Of a stretch of 64,000 bases of DNA, positions 16,974-25,008 are shown piece after piece (the first letter of the stretch is position 1; each line of letters opens with the position of its first letter). Source of the DNA: Thermalbibacter longus (GTDB taxonomy: Bacteria; Chloroflexota; Chloroflexia; Thermomicrobiales; Thermomicrobiaceae); the NCBI RefSeq assembly GCF_023806485.1, contig NZ_JAMSLR010000005.1, forward strand, positions 95,976 through 159,975, read 5' to 3'. The translations under genes were made by a program, and so were the position numbers. The notes under the pieces are model-generated. The model saw only the letters and a program-made list of their open reading frames with translations, was not told where the DNA came from and searched no databases.

Positions 16974-19391
16974 ATGGCCGAGGTAGCGACGAAGCGCCCC
17001 AGGTGGATCGGCAAGAGCATGCCACGGGTGGAGGACCTCCGCTTCCTGCGCGGCAAGGGGCGCTACATCGACGATCTCAAGCTGCCGAATATGGCGCACG
17101 CCGCGATTCTCCGCAGCCCCTATGCCCACGCCCGGATCGTCCGCATCGATACCAGCGCTGCTGAGCGGCTCCCCGGCGTGTACAAGGTCGTTACCGGCAA
17201 GGATGTCGCCGAGCGGATGAACCCGCTGCCGACGTTCGCCGTCGGCCCGATCTACCAGCACCTGCTGGCCGTCGACAAGGTGCGTTACGCCGGCGAGGCC
17301 GTCGCGGCGGTCGTAGCCGAGAACCGGTACATCGCCGAGGATGCGTGCGACCTGATCGAGGTGGAGTACGAGCCCTTGCCGCCGGTGGTCGATCCCTTCG
17401 AGGCGATGGAGCCGGGCGCGCCGCTGGTCCATGAGGCGCTCGGCAGCAACATCGCCTACAGCCGCACCTTCACCTTCGGCGATGTCGAGGGCGACTTCGC
17501 CAACGCGGATCATGTCGTCAGCGCCAGGCTGCGCTGGCCACGATCGAGCGCCATGCCGATGGAGACCAACGGCGCCATCGGCGACTACGACGAGGGGACC
17601 GGCACGCTCACGATCTACGCCAACTCGATGAACTTCACCTACTTCCAGTGGCTGATCGCGACCTCGCTCAAGATCCCGGCGAGCAAGCTCAAAGTCGTGC
17701 CGATCAACGCCGGCGGCAGCTTCGGCTCCAAGTTCTTCATGCACAAGGTCCCCACCATGGCGGGCTTCCTCTCGATGGTGGCGGGGCGGCCGGTGAAGTA
17801 CGTGGAGGATCGGATCGACCACATTCTCAACAACGACCACTGCGGCTCGGACCGGTACTACGATGTCTCGCTCGCCTTCGACAACGACGGCACCCTACGC
17901 TCGTTGAAGATCGACTGCGTGGATGACTACGGGGCCTATCTGCAGTTCGGCACCGGCACCCATGGCAATGCGCTGGCGCAGGTGGTCGGCCCCTACCGGA
18001 TCCAGAGCGTGCAGTACAAGCTGACCGCCGTGCTGACGAACAAGAACCAGCAGGGGGCCTACCGAGGATTCGGTTCCGAGGTCAACAACTGGGTGCTGGA
18101 GCGGATGGTCGATCTGGCGGCCCGCAAGCTCGGCATGGACCGGGCCGAGATCCGGCGCAAGAACTTCATCCGCCCCGAGCAGTTCCCCTACAAGATCCCG
18201 ACCGGGAATATCTACGACAGCGGCAACTACGAGGGCGTGCTCGACAAGGCCCTTAAGCTCGTCGACTACGAGTACTGGGTCGGGGAGCGGGAACGCGCGC
18301 GACAGGAGGGGCGGTACCTCGGCATCGGCATCGTGACCGCGCAGGAGCGGAGCGTCTTCAGCTCCACCGAGTTCTGGTTCTGGTTCGATCAGCCGTCATT
18401 CCCGGTCACCAGCAGCCCGGAGAGCGCGACCATCACGATCGACCCCACGGGCAAGTTCGTGGTAACGCTCCACTCGCTAGCCTTCTGGGGCAACAGCCCG
18501 GAGACCGTCGTGACCCAGGTCGTCGCCGAGGAGTTCGATGTCGACCCATCCGATATCGTGGTGACGTACGCCGACTCCCAGCATGCTCTCCCGGGCACCG
18601 GGCCGGGAGGCTCGCGGTTCACCGTCATGGTCACCGGCGCGCTGGTCGGCGCCTCGGCTCGACTCAAGGAGAAGATCAAGAAGATTGCCGCGCACGAGCT
18701 GGAAGTCAGCCCGGACGATCTGGAGTTCAGCGAGGGGAAAGTGCGGGTCAAGGGTAGCCCCGACCGCGCACTGACGCTCGACCAGATTGCGCTGAAGGCC
18801 TACATGTTCCGGCTGGACTTGCCAGAAGATATCGAGAGCGGGCTGGAGGCCAGCTATACCTACGATCACCCCTACACTACCTTGCCTTCGGCCGACCGCA
18901 AGGATCTGGGCGTCTTCTATCCGTTCGTCGGGCACGCCTGTCACATCGCGGTGGTGGAGGTCGACCCGGAAACGGGCCAGTTCACCTACCACAAGTACGC
19001 GGCGGTGCACGACTGTGGCACGGTGGTCAACCCGATGACCCTCCACGGGCACATCACCGGCGGAGCTGTCCAGGGATTGGGGACCGCGCTGTTTGAGGAG
19101 TACGTCTACGACGAGAGCGGGCAGATGCTCACGGCCAGCTTCATGGACTACCTGGTGCCCACGGCGATGGACGTCCCCAGGTTCGACATCGACCACCAGG
19201 AAACGCCATCGCCCTACACGCCGTACGGGATCAAGGGAGGCGGCGAGGGCGGTCGGATGATGTCGCCGGGCGCAATCACCGCCGCGCTGGAGGATGCGCT
19301 GGAGCCGTTCGGCGTGCGGATCACCGAGCTGCCGATCACGCCGAGCAAGATCGTCGGCTGGATCCAGCAGGCGCGCGGCGGCCAGGCATGA
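16974..19391 (+). CDS. Molybdenum hydroxylase large (molybdopterin cytosine dinucleotide) subunit
   Basis: 805 aa from ATG at 16974, preceded by AGGAGG; the ATG 36 nt upstream has no such site. The N-terminal aldehyde oxidase/xanthine dehydrogenase a/b hammerhead domain is at residues about 25-130, followed by the two Mo-binding domains. Motifs visible are GGSFGSKF (Q/S loop), QGAYRGFGS, and the catalytic glutamate in [10 protein letters not shown] near residue 760. The AYRGFGS loop lacks the CSFR of form I CO dehydrogenase, so this is an organic-substrate hydroxylase. With the dihydroxypyridine hydroxylase-like gene nearby, hydroxylation of an N-heteroaromatic ring is a reasonable guess. Last gene of the operon, ending before a strong bidirectional hairpin. 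Confidence 0.9.
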   Translation: MAEVATKRPRWIGKSMPRVEDLRFLRGKGRYIDDLKLPNMAHAAILRSPYAHARIVRIDTSAAERLPGVYKVVTGKDVAERMNPLPTFAVGPIYQHLLAVDKVRYAGEAVAAVVAENRYIAEDACDLIEVEYEPLPPVVDPFEAMEPGAPLVHEALGSNIAYSRTFTFGDVEGDFANADHVVSARLRWPRSSAMPMETNGAIGDYDEGTGTLTIYANSMNFTYFQWLIATSLKIPASKLKVVPINAGGSFGSKFFMHKVPTMAGFLSMVAGRPVKYVEDRIDHILNNDHCGSDRYYDVSLAFDNDGTLRSLKIDCVDDYGAYLQFGTGTHGNALAQVVGPYRIQSVQYKLTAVLTNKNQQGAYRGFGSEVNNWVLERMVDLAARKLGMDRAEIRRKNFIRPEQFPYKIPTGNIYDSGNYEGVLDKALKLVDYEYWVGERERARQEGRYLGIGIVTAQERSVFSSTEFWFWFDQPSFPVTSSPESATITIDPTGKFVVTLHSLAFWGNSPETVVTQVVAEEFDVDPSDIVVTYADSQHALPGTGPGGSRFTVMVTGALVGASARLKEKIKKIAAHELEVSPDDLEFSEGKVRVKGSPDRALTLDQIALKAYMFRLDLPEDIESGLEASYTYDHPYTTLPSADRKDLGVFYPFVGHACHIAVVEVDPETGQFTYHKYAAVHDCGTVVNPMTLHGHITGGAVQGLGTALFEEYVYDESGQMLTASFMDYLVPTAMDVPRFDIDHQETPSPYTPYGIKGGGEGGRMMSPGAITAALEDALEPFGVRITELPITPSKIVGWIQQARGGQA

Positions 19392-19478
19392 GGCGAGACC
19401 CATCGATGAGTGCGCGATGCTGAGCACCGGAGGGGGAGGCGGTAGCGGGACCGGCATCTCTCGGCGCGATCTGATGAG

Positions 19479-19517
19479 AAGCGGTGGGGGATCGAACGCG
19501 CGGCGCCCCCACCGCTT
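19479..19517. terminator. Bidirectional terminator hairpin between convergent genes
   Basis: A perfect 12-bp stem (AAGCGGTGGGGG at 19479-19490, complement at 19506-19517) with a 15-nt loop, about 90 bp after the Mo subunit stop and 130 bp from the VOC gene stop. No real U tract follows on either side. The rest of the 258-bp gap shows nothing else. Confidence 0.6.
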
Positions 19518-19649
19518 CGGTACAAGGGGCACCGGGGCACGTGGAAGCAGCCGCCCGGCGGGCGGGTGAGACGCCGGGCGATCCCAGCGTCATCACGGCT
19601 AAAGCGAACCGGACATGCCCTTCCGGCGAGCGTTCGCCGGGACGTAACG

Positions 19650-20135
19650 TTAGGAAACGCGGCCGGCCTGCCTGTCCAGGAAGAGCGTCGCGCGCTGGTT
19701 GTCCTCGCCCTGTGGATACCGGTCCGCCAGCTTCTTCATATCGGCGAGGATGTCCGGCGAGAGCGTCGTCACGTCGGGCCAATCGACCTCAACGAGGTTG
19801 CCGGCCGGGTCACGCAGGTACATCTGGACGTTCTGGTTCGGGAGTTCATACAGGTGATGGCCGAAGGTGGTATAGTCGTGGATCCCGAGCACCTTTGCCT
19901 TGTGATAGACCGCTTCGAAGTCATCGACGGTGAGCCCGAGGTGGTGATACGTGGGCGCATCCCCGGGGCGCTCGAAGATGTGGAGCTGGAGGGATCCGAC
20001 CCGAAGCCATTGCACCGGGAAGCCGAAGTTCGGTGTCGGGATGCGCTCCATCCCGAAGAGCTCCTCGTAGAAGCGTACCGACTCCTCCAGATTTCTCGCG
20101 CTGACGCTCACGTGGTTCAGGCTGATCGCTGGCAT
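19650..20135 (-). CDS. VOC superfamily (glyoxalase/dioxygenase fold) protein
   Basis: 161 aa from ATG at 20135, fixed by GAGGAGG upstream; an open frame extends farther but overlaps the next gene. It shows the paired beta-alpha-beta-beta-beta modules: LNHVSVSARNLEESVRFYEEL with the first metal His, HHLGLTVDDFEAVYHKA, and YLRDPAGNLVEVDW with the final Glu ligand. Members are metal-dependent lyases, dioxygenases or epimerases; the exact reaction cannot be read from sequence. The gene lies 52 bp after the flavin monooxygenase on the same strand, and ring hydroxylation followed by a VOC extradiol-type step is a common catabolic pairing, so it may open or modify the hydroxylated ring. Confidence 0.85.
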   Translation of the reverse strand: MPAISLNHVSVSARNLEESVRFYEELFGMERIPTPNFGFPVQWLRVGSLQLHIFERPGDAPTYHHLGLTVDDFEAVYHKAKVLGIHDYTTFGHHLYELPNQNVQMYLRDPAGNLVEVDWPDVTTLSPDILADMKKLADRYPQGEDNQRATLFLDRQAGRVS

Positions 20136-20187
20136 CGGTGTGCCTCCTCTCTTCCTCGCGTCTCGTCTCCGGCGACTTCCCCGCTCG

Positions 20188-21408
20188 TCACCCGAGGTCC
20201 TCGAGTTCGTCGTCGAACGCGCTGTCGCCGATCTCGTAGAGCCCGAACGGCAGCGACTCGCCAACCGGCCACCGGCCATGCTGCAACCGCGTGCCGACGT
20301 GGCGCGCTCGGGCCACGAGCTGCCGGCCGAGCGCAAGCTGGCCTGGCTCCCATCGCTCGAGCGCGGTGACCACATCGCCGCCGCAGGCTTTGACCGCCTC
20401 ACCCAGCTTCCAGGCGTCTTCAGCCGCTTTCGCCGAGCCGGCAGCGGCGTGGGGACGAGCGGTGAACGCGGCATCGCCGATCAGGCAGACGCGCCCGAAC
20501 GCCATCCGAGGGACCTCGATGTCGATAATCACCTGGAGGAAGGGCTCTCTGGTCCTGGCGATCATCTCCGCGAATGCCGGTGGGAGCGCGGCAGCATCCT
20601 CGCGCAGCTGCCGCAGATGCCGCTCCTGGACGAACCCTGGAGGGACCGAGGTGGTGAAGCGTTCCCCGCCCCGGCCGGTGAGCAAGTCCTCGAGCTCAGC
20701 GCCGGGAGTGGCGTTCCGGTACCAGAGCCAGTTCGTGAGCCGGCGGCCGTCCTCCACCGTGCCGTCCCGATTGGGAATCGGGTAGCTCAAGACGTGGTTG
20801 TCCGCTTGTAGGGAGTAGGTGATCGCTTCGTGCAGGGCAGCAAACGCCTGGGGGCTCAGCTCCTGCTCCTCGACCGTACCCCGCCAGGCCACGTAGCCGG
20901 AGTACTGCTGCCGGACTTCCGGGAGCAGGAGCCGTCGCCCGATCGAGTTGATCCCGTCGGCAAAGACGAGCAGATCGCACCGCTCGACCCGGCCGCTGGA
21001 GAACCGAACAGTGACCCCGTCCGCGTCTTGGTCGAACGCGATGCACTCCTCGCCGAGGTGGTACCGGCGCTCGTCGAAGCAGGAGAGCAGGCCGCGATAG
21101 AGGACGTTGTAGGAGGTGAAGCGGTACCGGCACGGCTCTTCGTAGATGAGGTCACCGCCGTTGCCCATGCAGCGAAACCACTGTGCCGAGGCGCTGATCT
21201 GTGTCACGTCCAGCAGGCGATGGGCGATGAAGTAGCGGATCGTCGCCGGGTTGAGCACGATGCCGGCGCCTCGGTCCTCGAGTGGCACCGGGACGCGCTC
21301 GAACACCTCAACGTCGCAGCCGGCTTCACGCAGCCACAGCGCGGCGTTCAAGCCACCGAGCGAGCCACCGATGACGATGACGCGCGGCTGTGACGTGCTG
21401 GAGGTCAT
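20188..21408 (-). CDS. FAD-dependent aromatic monooxygenase, 2,6-dihydroxypyridine 3-hydroxylase-like
   Basis: 406 aa with the PHBH-fold signatures: GxGxxG-like VIGGSLGGLNAALWLREAG at residues 11-29, FADGINSIGRR (DG motif) near residue 150, and GRVCLIGDAAFTARPHAAAG (GD motif) near residue 305. The opening residues, YSGYVAWRG, SYPIPNRDG, the ARPHAAAGSAKAAEDA segment and the RLQHGR tail match what I know of 2,6-dihydroxypyridine hydroxylase of nicotine degraders better than salicylate or PHBH types. It would add a hydroxyl group to an electron-rich heteroaromatic ring with NADH and O2. GAAGGAGT before ATG fixes the start. Likely co-transcribed with the VOC gene. Confidence 0.85.
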   Translation of the reverse strand: MTSSTSQPRVIVIGGSLGGLNAALWLREAGCDVEVFERVPVPLEDRGAGIVLNPATIRYFIAHRLLDVTQISASAQWFRCMGNGGDLIYEEPCRYRFTSYNVLYRGLLSCFDERRYHLGEECIAFDQDADGVTVRFSSGRVERCDLLVFADGINSIGRRLLLPEVRQQYSGYVAWRGTVEEQELSPQAFAALHEAITYSLQADNHVLSYPIPNRDGTVEDGRRLTNWLWYRNATPGAELEDLLTGRGGERFTTSVPPGFVQERHLRQLREDAAALPPAFAEMIARTREPFLQVIIDIEVPRMAFGRVCLIGDAAFTARPHAAAGSAKAAEDAWKLGEAVKACGGDVVTALERWEPGQLALGRQLVARARHVGTRLQHGRWPVGESLPFGLYEIGDSAFDDELEDLG

Positions 21409-21462
21409 GCGTGTTGGACTCCTTCAGGTGCACCTTCCGTACTTGCCTGGGCGCTGCCTGGC

Positions 21463-21495
21463 TCACCCTGTCGGCGCGATCATCGTCCCAACCAT
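21463..21495 (-). other. Possible 10-codon leader ORF upstream of the monooxygenase
   Basis: On the minus strand AAGGAGG stands 6 nt before an ATG at 21495 that opens a 10-codon frame (MVGTMIAPTG, stop at 21463), 54 nt before the monooxygenase start. The strong ribosome site without a long frame suggests a leader peptide, though it could be chance. Confidence 0.25.
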
Positions 21496-21657
21496 CACGT
21501 GCCTCCTTGCCCGTGAGGCGGGGATTTCGCCGCCGGGCTCGTCGCCGCGACGGATGCGCCCGGTATGCAAGCGGCGCCGAGGTCCACGCCGGACGACGCC
21601 GTTGCTGGCGACGGCATCGTACGGGCTGACCGGTGAGGCTGATCGCCCTTACGCCCG

Positions 21658-21686
21658 ATCGTAGCGATGAGATCCCAGGAGAGCAA
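21658..21686 (-). promoter_or_regulatory. Candidate sigma-70 promoter for the monooxygenase-VOC pair
   Basis: On the minus strand TTGCTC (21686-21681), a 17-bp spacer, then TACGAT (21663-21658). The match is moderate (3/6 and 4/6). The 5' leader would be about 240 nt. Confidence 0.4.
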
Positions 21687-21695
21687 TGTCTTGCG

Positions 21696-21714
21696 GGACA
21701 AAAGAATAGTGTCC
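21696..21714. repeat. Inverted repeat GGACA-N9-TGTCC upstream of the monooxygenase promoter
   Basis: Arms at 21696-21700 and 21710-21714 with an AT-rich 9-bp centre (AAAGAATAG), about 10 bp upstream of the candidate -35, which is a usual place for an activator site. Similar half-sites occur before the Mo-hydroxylase operon. Confidence 0.35.
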
Positions 21715-21911
21715 TTGTTGTACCGGCCGCCAGCGAACGCGCGCCGCGTTGCCCTCCACGGTTGGCGCTCCTTGTTCGGAGGGGTAGTTGGCAGCATGGA
21801 GTTCGGCCTGGGGCTGCTGCTGATCAGCGCGTCCCGTATCTACCGGTTTCCCTGCAGCGCTGCGTCCTGCCGGCTGGCTCGAGTGATCCGACTGGCCGAG
21901 GGTGTGCAGTG

Positions 21912-22532
21912 TCAGCGTCTCCGGCGAGGGGGGCGCTGGCCGTGTGCCCCGGGTTTGGAGCGTCTGGGGGTGGGCCGCCGTCCGCCCGGCTGGCGTGCCT
22001 GGGAGCGCCCGGCCGGCGCTTCGACGCGGGAGGCGGCCTCGATCGCCTGGGGGAGCAGCTCGTCGATCTGCTCGGGATCTGCCCCGGCAGCACCGCGCTC
22101 GAGCAGCCAGCGTACCGCCCGTGCGACGAAACGTGCCTCGAGCGGCTTGCCGGCCGCACCGGCTTCCGTCGCCACAGCCAGCAGCAAGATGTCGTTCACC
22201 TCGGCACCGATGAGCCTGCGGCAGCGGCCGATGAAAGCGCGCTGGGCCTCCGGGTGAGCAGGTCGACCCTGCAGGGCGAGATAGGAGCCCAGGAGACGCC
22301 ATAGCTCGGGGTGGCGGCGCTGCCGGGCGGATCGGTCGCCGTGGATGGCGGAGACGAGCTCAGCCACCCGCTCGACCGTCACCGGAGTACGGGTACGCCG
22401 GAAGGCCTCGAGCACTGGCTCCAGGTGCCGGGGAGAGACGCGCCAGCCGGCAGCGCGGCGCACGGCGCGCAGGAATTCCGGTGTCTCCGGCGCCGGCTGC
22501 TCGTGTCCTCTGGCGTCTGGGCCCGTCGCCAT
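21912..22532 (-). CDS. Hypothetical arginine-rich helical protein
   Basis: 206 aa from ATG at 22532; an ATG at 22580 would add 16 residues and neither has a good ribosome site. The frame continues upstream but would overlap the divergent aminotransferase, so the longer version is rejected. The sequence is predicted helical, with a Pro/Gly/Glu N-terminus, a core of amphipathic helices (PEFLRAVRRAAGWRV, LWRLLGSYLALQG, VNDILLLAVATEAG) and a tail after residue 175 rich in Arg, Pro and Gly. No family recognised. The basic tail may bind nucleic acid. High-GC codon bias supports coding, but function and start are uncertain. Confidence 0.5.
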   Translation of the reverse strand: MATGPDARGHEQPAPETPEFLRAVRRAAGWRVSPRHLEPVLEAFRRTRTPVTVERVAELVSAIHGDRSARQRRHPELWRLLGSYLALQGRPAHPEAQRAFIGRCRRLIGAEVNDILLLAVATEAGAAGKPLEARFVARAVRWLLERGAAGADPEQIDELLPQAIEAASRVEAPAGRSQARQPGGRRPTPRRSKPGAHGQRPPRRRR

Positions 22533-22745
22533 GGTGCCCGCCTGTCTCTCGTCACTCTGCCGAGATCTGAGGCCCTTCATCCCCCTGGGCCTGCCCTGAG
22601 TGTACACTGGACGCCCGTGGGCCCTGGTGACAGCAGGCGTTGAGGCCACCTTCCCTCTCACACCGCGATCCTCGTCCCGGGCGCCTGGGCTGAGGGTCTC
22701 GCCTGCGCGCGACCGCCTCCGGTTCGGGAATCTATTCGCGGGCGA

Positions 22746-22774
22746 TTGAGTCTGACGGCACCTGGGCATACAAT
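22746..22774 (+). promoter_or_regulatory. Sigma-70 promoter of the aminotransferase gene
   Basis: TTGAGT (22746-22751), 17-bp spacer, TACAAT (22769-22774); the start codon is 44 bp after the -10. The -10 lies inside a palindrome. Confidence 0.7.
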
Positions 22775-22781
22775 GCCCAGG
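22761..22781. promoter_or_regulatory. Operator-like palindrome over the aminotransferase -10
   Basis: CCTGGGCAT-ACA-ATGCCCAGG: perfect 9-bp arms with a 3-bp centre, enclosing the -10 hexamer and reaching the expected transcription start. The placement suits a repressor that blocks RNA polymerase. Confidence 0.6.
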
Positions 22782-22817
22782 CCGGCGCAGAACGGTCGGG
22801 GGAGAGCGGGAGGTACC

Positions 22818-24029
22818 ATGGCGCGCGCAACCGGTCTCGAGGTCACGGGCCTGCTGAGCAGCAAGGCGCAGCGTGCCGGCCCTGGCTGGTTCGGGGTTCC
22901 CCGCTCTGCCGAGGGGCGGATCTCCTTGCTCGGCGGCTTTCCTGAACCGAGTAGCTTGCCCCGCGAGGAGATCCTGGAGTGCGCGCGGCTGGCGCTGGAG
23001 CGAGACGGCGTCTGGGCGCTTGAATACGGCGCGACCCGTGGGTACGAGTTGCTGGTCGAGCAGCTCCTGGTCAAGCTGCGTCGCGACCAGGGCATCGCGG
23101 CGACGCCGGAGCAGGTGCTGATTACCGCAGGCGCCTCGCAGGCGCTCGGGCTGCTCGTCGACGCGCTCTGCGACCCCGGCGACGTCGTGCTGAGCGAGGA
23201 GCCGACCTGGATGGGCGCGGTGCGGATCTTCCGTGCCGCCGGCGTGGAGGTGCGCCCGGTGCCGCTCGGGGCCCAGGGGATCGAGCTGGACGCGCTGGCG
23301 GCGATCCTCCGGGAACTGGCGGCTGGGGGGCGGCGCCCCAAGCTCCTCTACCTGATCCCGACCTTCCAGAACCCGACCGGTGTCACCATGCCCCTCGCGG
23401 CCCGCCGCGAGCTCCTCGCCTTGGCCTACGAGCACCAGCTTCTGGTGATCGAGGACGATGCCTACTACGACCTGCGCTACGAAGGAGAGCGGGTGCCGCC
23501 GCTTCGCGCGCTGGACGACCGGGGCCACGTTGCCTACCTGGGCACATTCTCCAAGATCATGGCGGCTGGCATGCGGCTGGGCTGGATCGTAGCCGACCCC
23601 GCGCTCGTCGCGGCGGTCGCCGGCCTGAAGCCGGAAGGGGGCACCAGCCCGTTCGCCGGCGCTGTCGCCGCCCAGTTCTGCGCGACCGGCATGCTGCTGG
23701 AGCACGTGGCCGAGCTACGCGTGATCTACCGCGAGCGGCGCGACGCGATGCTGCGCGCGCTCTCCGAGACCATGCCCGAGGGCGTCACCTGGACGCGCCC
23801 AGAGGGGGGCTTCTTCATCTGGCTAACGCTCCCGCCGGGCGCAAGTGCTGCCAGGGTCGCCGAGCGTGCTGCCGCGGCCGGGGTCGATGTCATGCCCGGC
23901 TCGGCCTGCTCGTTCTTCTCCTCGGGCGACAGCGCGCTCCGGCTCTGCTACTCGTTCGCGACGACCGAGCAGATCGGCGAAGGCATCGCCCGGTTGGCCG
24001 AGGCGATCCGCGAGGAGCTGGCGGCCTGA
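22818..24029 (+). CDS. PLP-dependent fold-type I aminotransferase (2-aminoadipate/MocR-like)
   Basis: 403 aa from ATG at 22818 with GGGAGG before it. The fold-type I order is clear: ALEYGATRGYELLVEQL (residues about 70-86), ITAGASQALGLLVDAL (about 100-115), IPTFQNPTGVTMP (about 178-190), EDDAYYDLRY (about 213-222) with the Asp that contacts the PLP nitrogen, and YLGTFSKIMAAGMRLGW (about 238-254) with the PLP Lys in SK. This is the Lys-N/2-aminoadipate and aromatic aminotransferase subfamily, without a GntR domain. The substrate is unknown. It is monocistronic with its own promoter and operator and converges with the PAP2 gene. Confidence 0.9.
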   Translation: MARATGLEVTGLLSSKAQRAGPGWFGVPRSAEGRISLLGGFPEPSSLPREEILECARLALERDGVWALEYGATRGYELLVEQLLVKLRRDQGIAATPEQVLITAGASQALGLLVDALCDPGDVVLSEEPTWMGAVRIFRAAGVEVRPVPLGAQGIELDALAAILRELAAGGRRPKLLYLIPTFQNPTGVTMPLAARRELLALAYEHQLLVIEDDAYYDLRYEGERVPPLRALDDRGHVAYLGTFSKIMAAGMRLGWIVADPALVAAVAGLKPEGGTSPFAGAVAAQFCATGMLLEHVAELRVIYRERRDAMLRALSETMPEGVTWTRPEGGFFIWLTLPPGASAARVAERAAAAGVDVMPGSACSFFSSGDSALRLCYSFATTEQIGEGIARLAEAIREELAA

Positions 24030-24053
24030 GTCGCTGCGCGCGGGTGCTCGCCG

Positions 24054-24761
24054 TCAACGGGTCCGAGCGTTGCCGCCCTCCGTCCCTGTCTCCTTACCGG
24101 CCCCCGTTTCCAGGCGCGCCGCGACCCGGAGCAGGGGGAGCAGGACGAGCAGTCCCCAGAGATAGCCGCCGAGCACGTCCGAGGGCCAGTGGGCGCCGAC
24201 CAGCACCCGGCTGTAGCCGGTGGCGAGGATCAGGCACAGCGCGAGCGCACGGAGGGCGCGGCTCGCGAGCTGGCTTCTGGCCAACCTCGGCGCCAGCCAC
24301 CAGAGGAGACCGAAGACGAGCACGGCCCCGAACGCATGACCGCTGGGGAACCCTGGATCAGCAGGGGATTCGAGCACCTCGACGATGTCTGGCGTAGGCC
24401 GCGGGCTGTCGACGATCGCTTTGAGCGCGCTCGGCAGTAACCGCAGCGGCAGGGTACCGAGGATGACGGCTGCGGGACGTGGATGCCCGCGCCAGACCAG
24501 GAGACCAGCGAATACCACCGTGATGGAGATCGCGCCGGGCGCGTACCCGAGCATATTGATCGCGTGGGCAAGCTCTCGACTGAACGGGAACGGATGCATC
24601 TGCAGCCAGCGGGCGCTGGCGACATCGCCGGGCAGGACTGGCCAGGCCGCCGCCCAGAGACTGAGTACCAGCGTCGCTCCGGCCACGACGGCGAGCGCAA
24701 TGCTCCAAAGAGCCGACCGGGCTGGGGCGGAGAGGCCGCGGGCTGCTGGCTCGAGCGTCAT
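24054..24761 (-). CDS. PAP2 family membrane phosphatase
   Basis: 235 aa from ATG at 24761 (GGGAG upstream); the frame extends upstream but without homology. It has about six hydrophobic helices and the PAP2 catalytic triplet: KAIVDSPRPTP (motif 1, K..RP, near residue 112), PSGHA (motif 2, near 139) and SRVLVGAHWPSDVLGG (motif 3, near 183). Such enzymes remove phosphate from lipid phosphates such as phosphatidate or undecaprenyl pyrophosphate on the outer membrane face. Stand-alone gene between the aminotransferase and the divergent potassium-uptake operon. Confidence 0.9.
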   Translation of the reverse strand: MTLEPAARGLSAPARSALWSIALAVVAGATLVLSLWAAAWPVLPGDVASARWLQMHPFPFSRELAHAINMLGYAPGAISITVVFAGLLVWRGHPRPAAVILGTLPLRLLPSALKAIVDSPRPTPDIVEVLESPADPGFPSGHAFGAVLVFGLLWWLAPRLARSQLASRALRALALCLILATGYSRVLVGAHWPSDVLGGYLWGLLVLLPLLRVAARLETGAGKETGTEGGNARTR

Positions 24762-24862
24762 GCATGCTCCCGGGAACAGAGCTGATGCGCGCGTTCCCTT
24801 TATCGCATACGCTGGCCCGCGAGGGGTATCCCCCATGACGAAGACCGCAGGCGCGCCTGGCG

Positions 24863-24891
24863 TTGACAGTTGTCGCAATCCGGCGTACGCT
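24863..24891 (+). promoter_or_regulatory. Sigma-70 promoter of the trkH-trkA operon
   Basis: TTGACA (24863-24868), 17-bp spacer, TACGCT (24886-24891). Perfect -35; transcription would start near 24898, leaving a leader of about 110 nt. Confidence 0.75.
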
Positions 24892-24926
24892 TCAGCCCGG
24901 CGCTGTCGAGCGGGCCGACTCGAATA

Positions 24927-24941
24927 GCGATCCAGGATCGC
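24927..24941. promoter_or_regulatory. 15-bp palindrome in the trkH leader
   Basis: GCGATCC-A-GGATCGC, 7-bp arms around one base, about 30 nt after the predicted transcription start. Possible operator. A TCCCC-CTTC-GGGGA hairpin follows at 24970-24983. Confidence 0.35.
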
Positions 24942-25008
24942 GTGGCTCCCGGCGGTGCAGGGTATTCCATCCCCCTTCGGGGAGGATGTGGACTGAGATC
25001 GACCACCT

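Larger units (their letters stand above)
21409..21911. other. 503-bp region between monooxygenase and an arginine-rich hypothetical gene
   Basis: Both flanking genes run leftward. The region contains the monooxygenase promoter candidate, an inverted repeat and a possible leader ORF. From 21720 to 21911 I see no gene on either strand that looks real; an open frame reading across it on the minus strand (21495-21797) lacks coding character. Confidence 0.4.

Noticed and set aside
16974-19391. Form I CO dehydrogenase large subunit
   Set aside because: The active-site loop reads AYRGFGS and lacks the CSFR with the Cu-binding Cys.
22533-23705. Long minus-strand extension of the arginine-rich gene to 597 aa
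   Set aside because: It lies opposite the aminotransferase, whose motifs are clear, and the extension has no domain; it is a GC-driven shadow frame.
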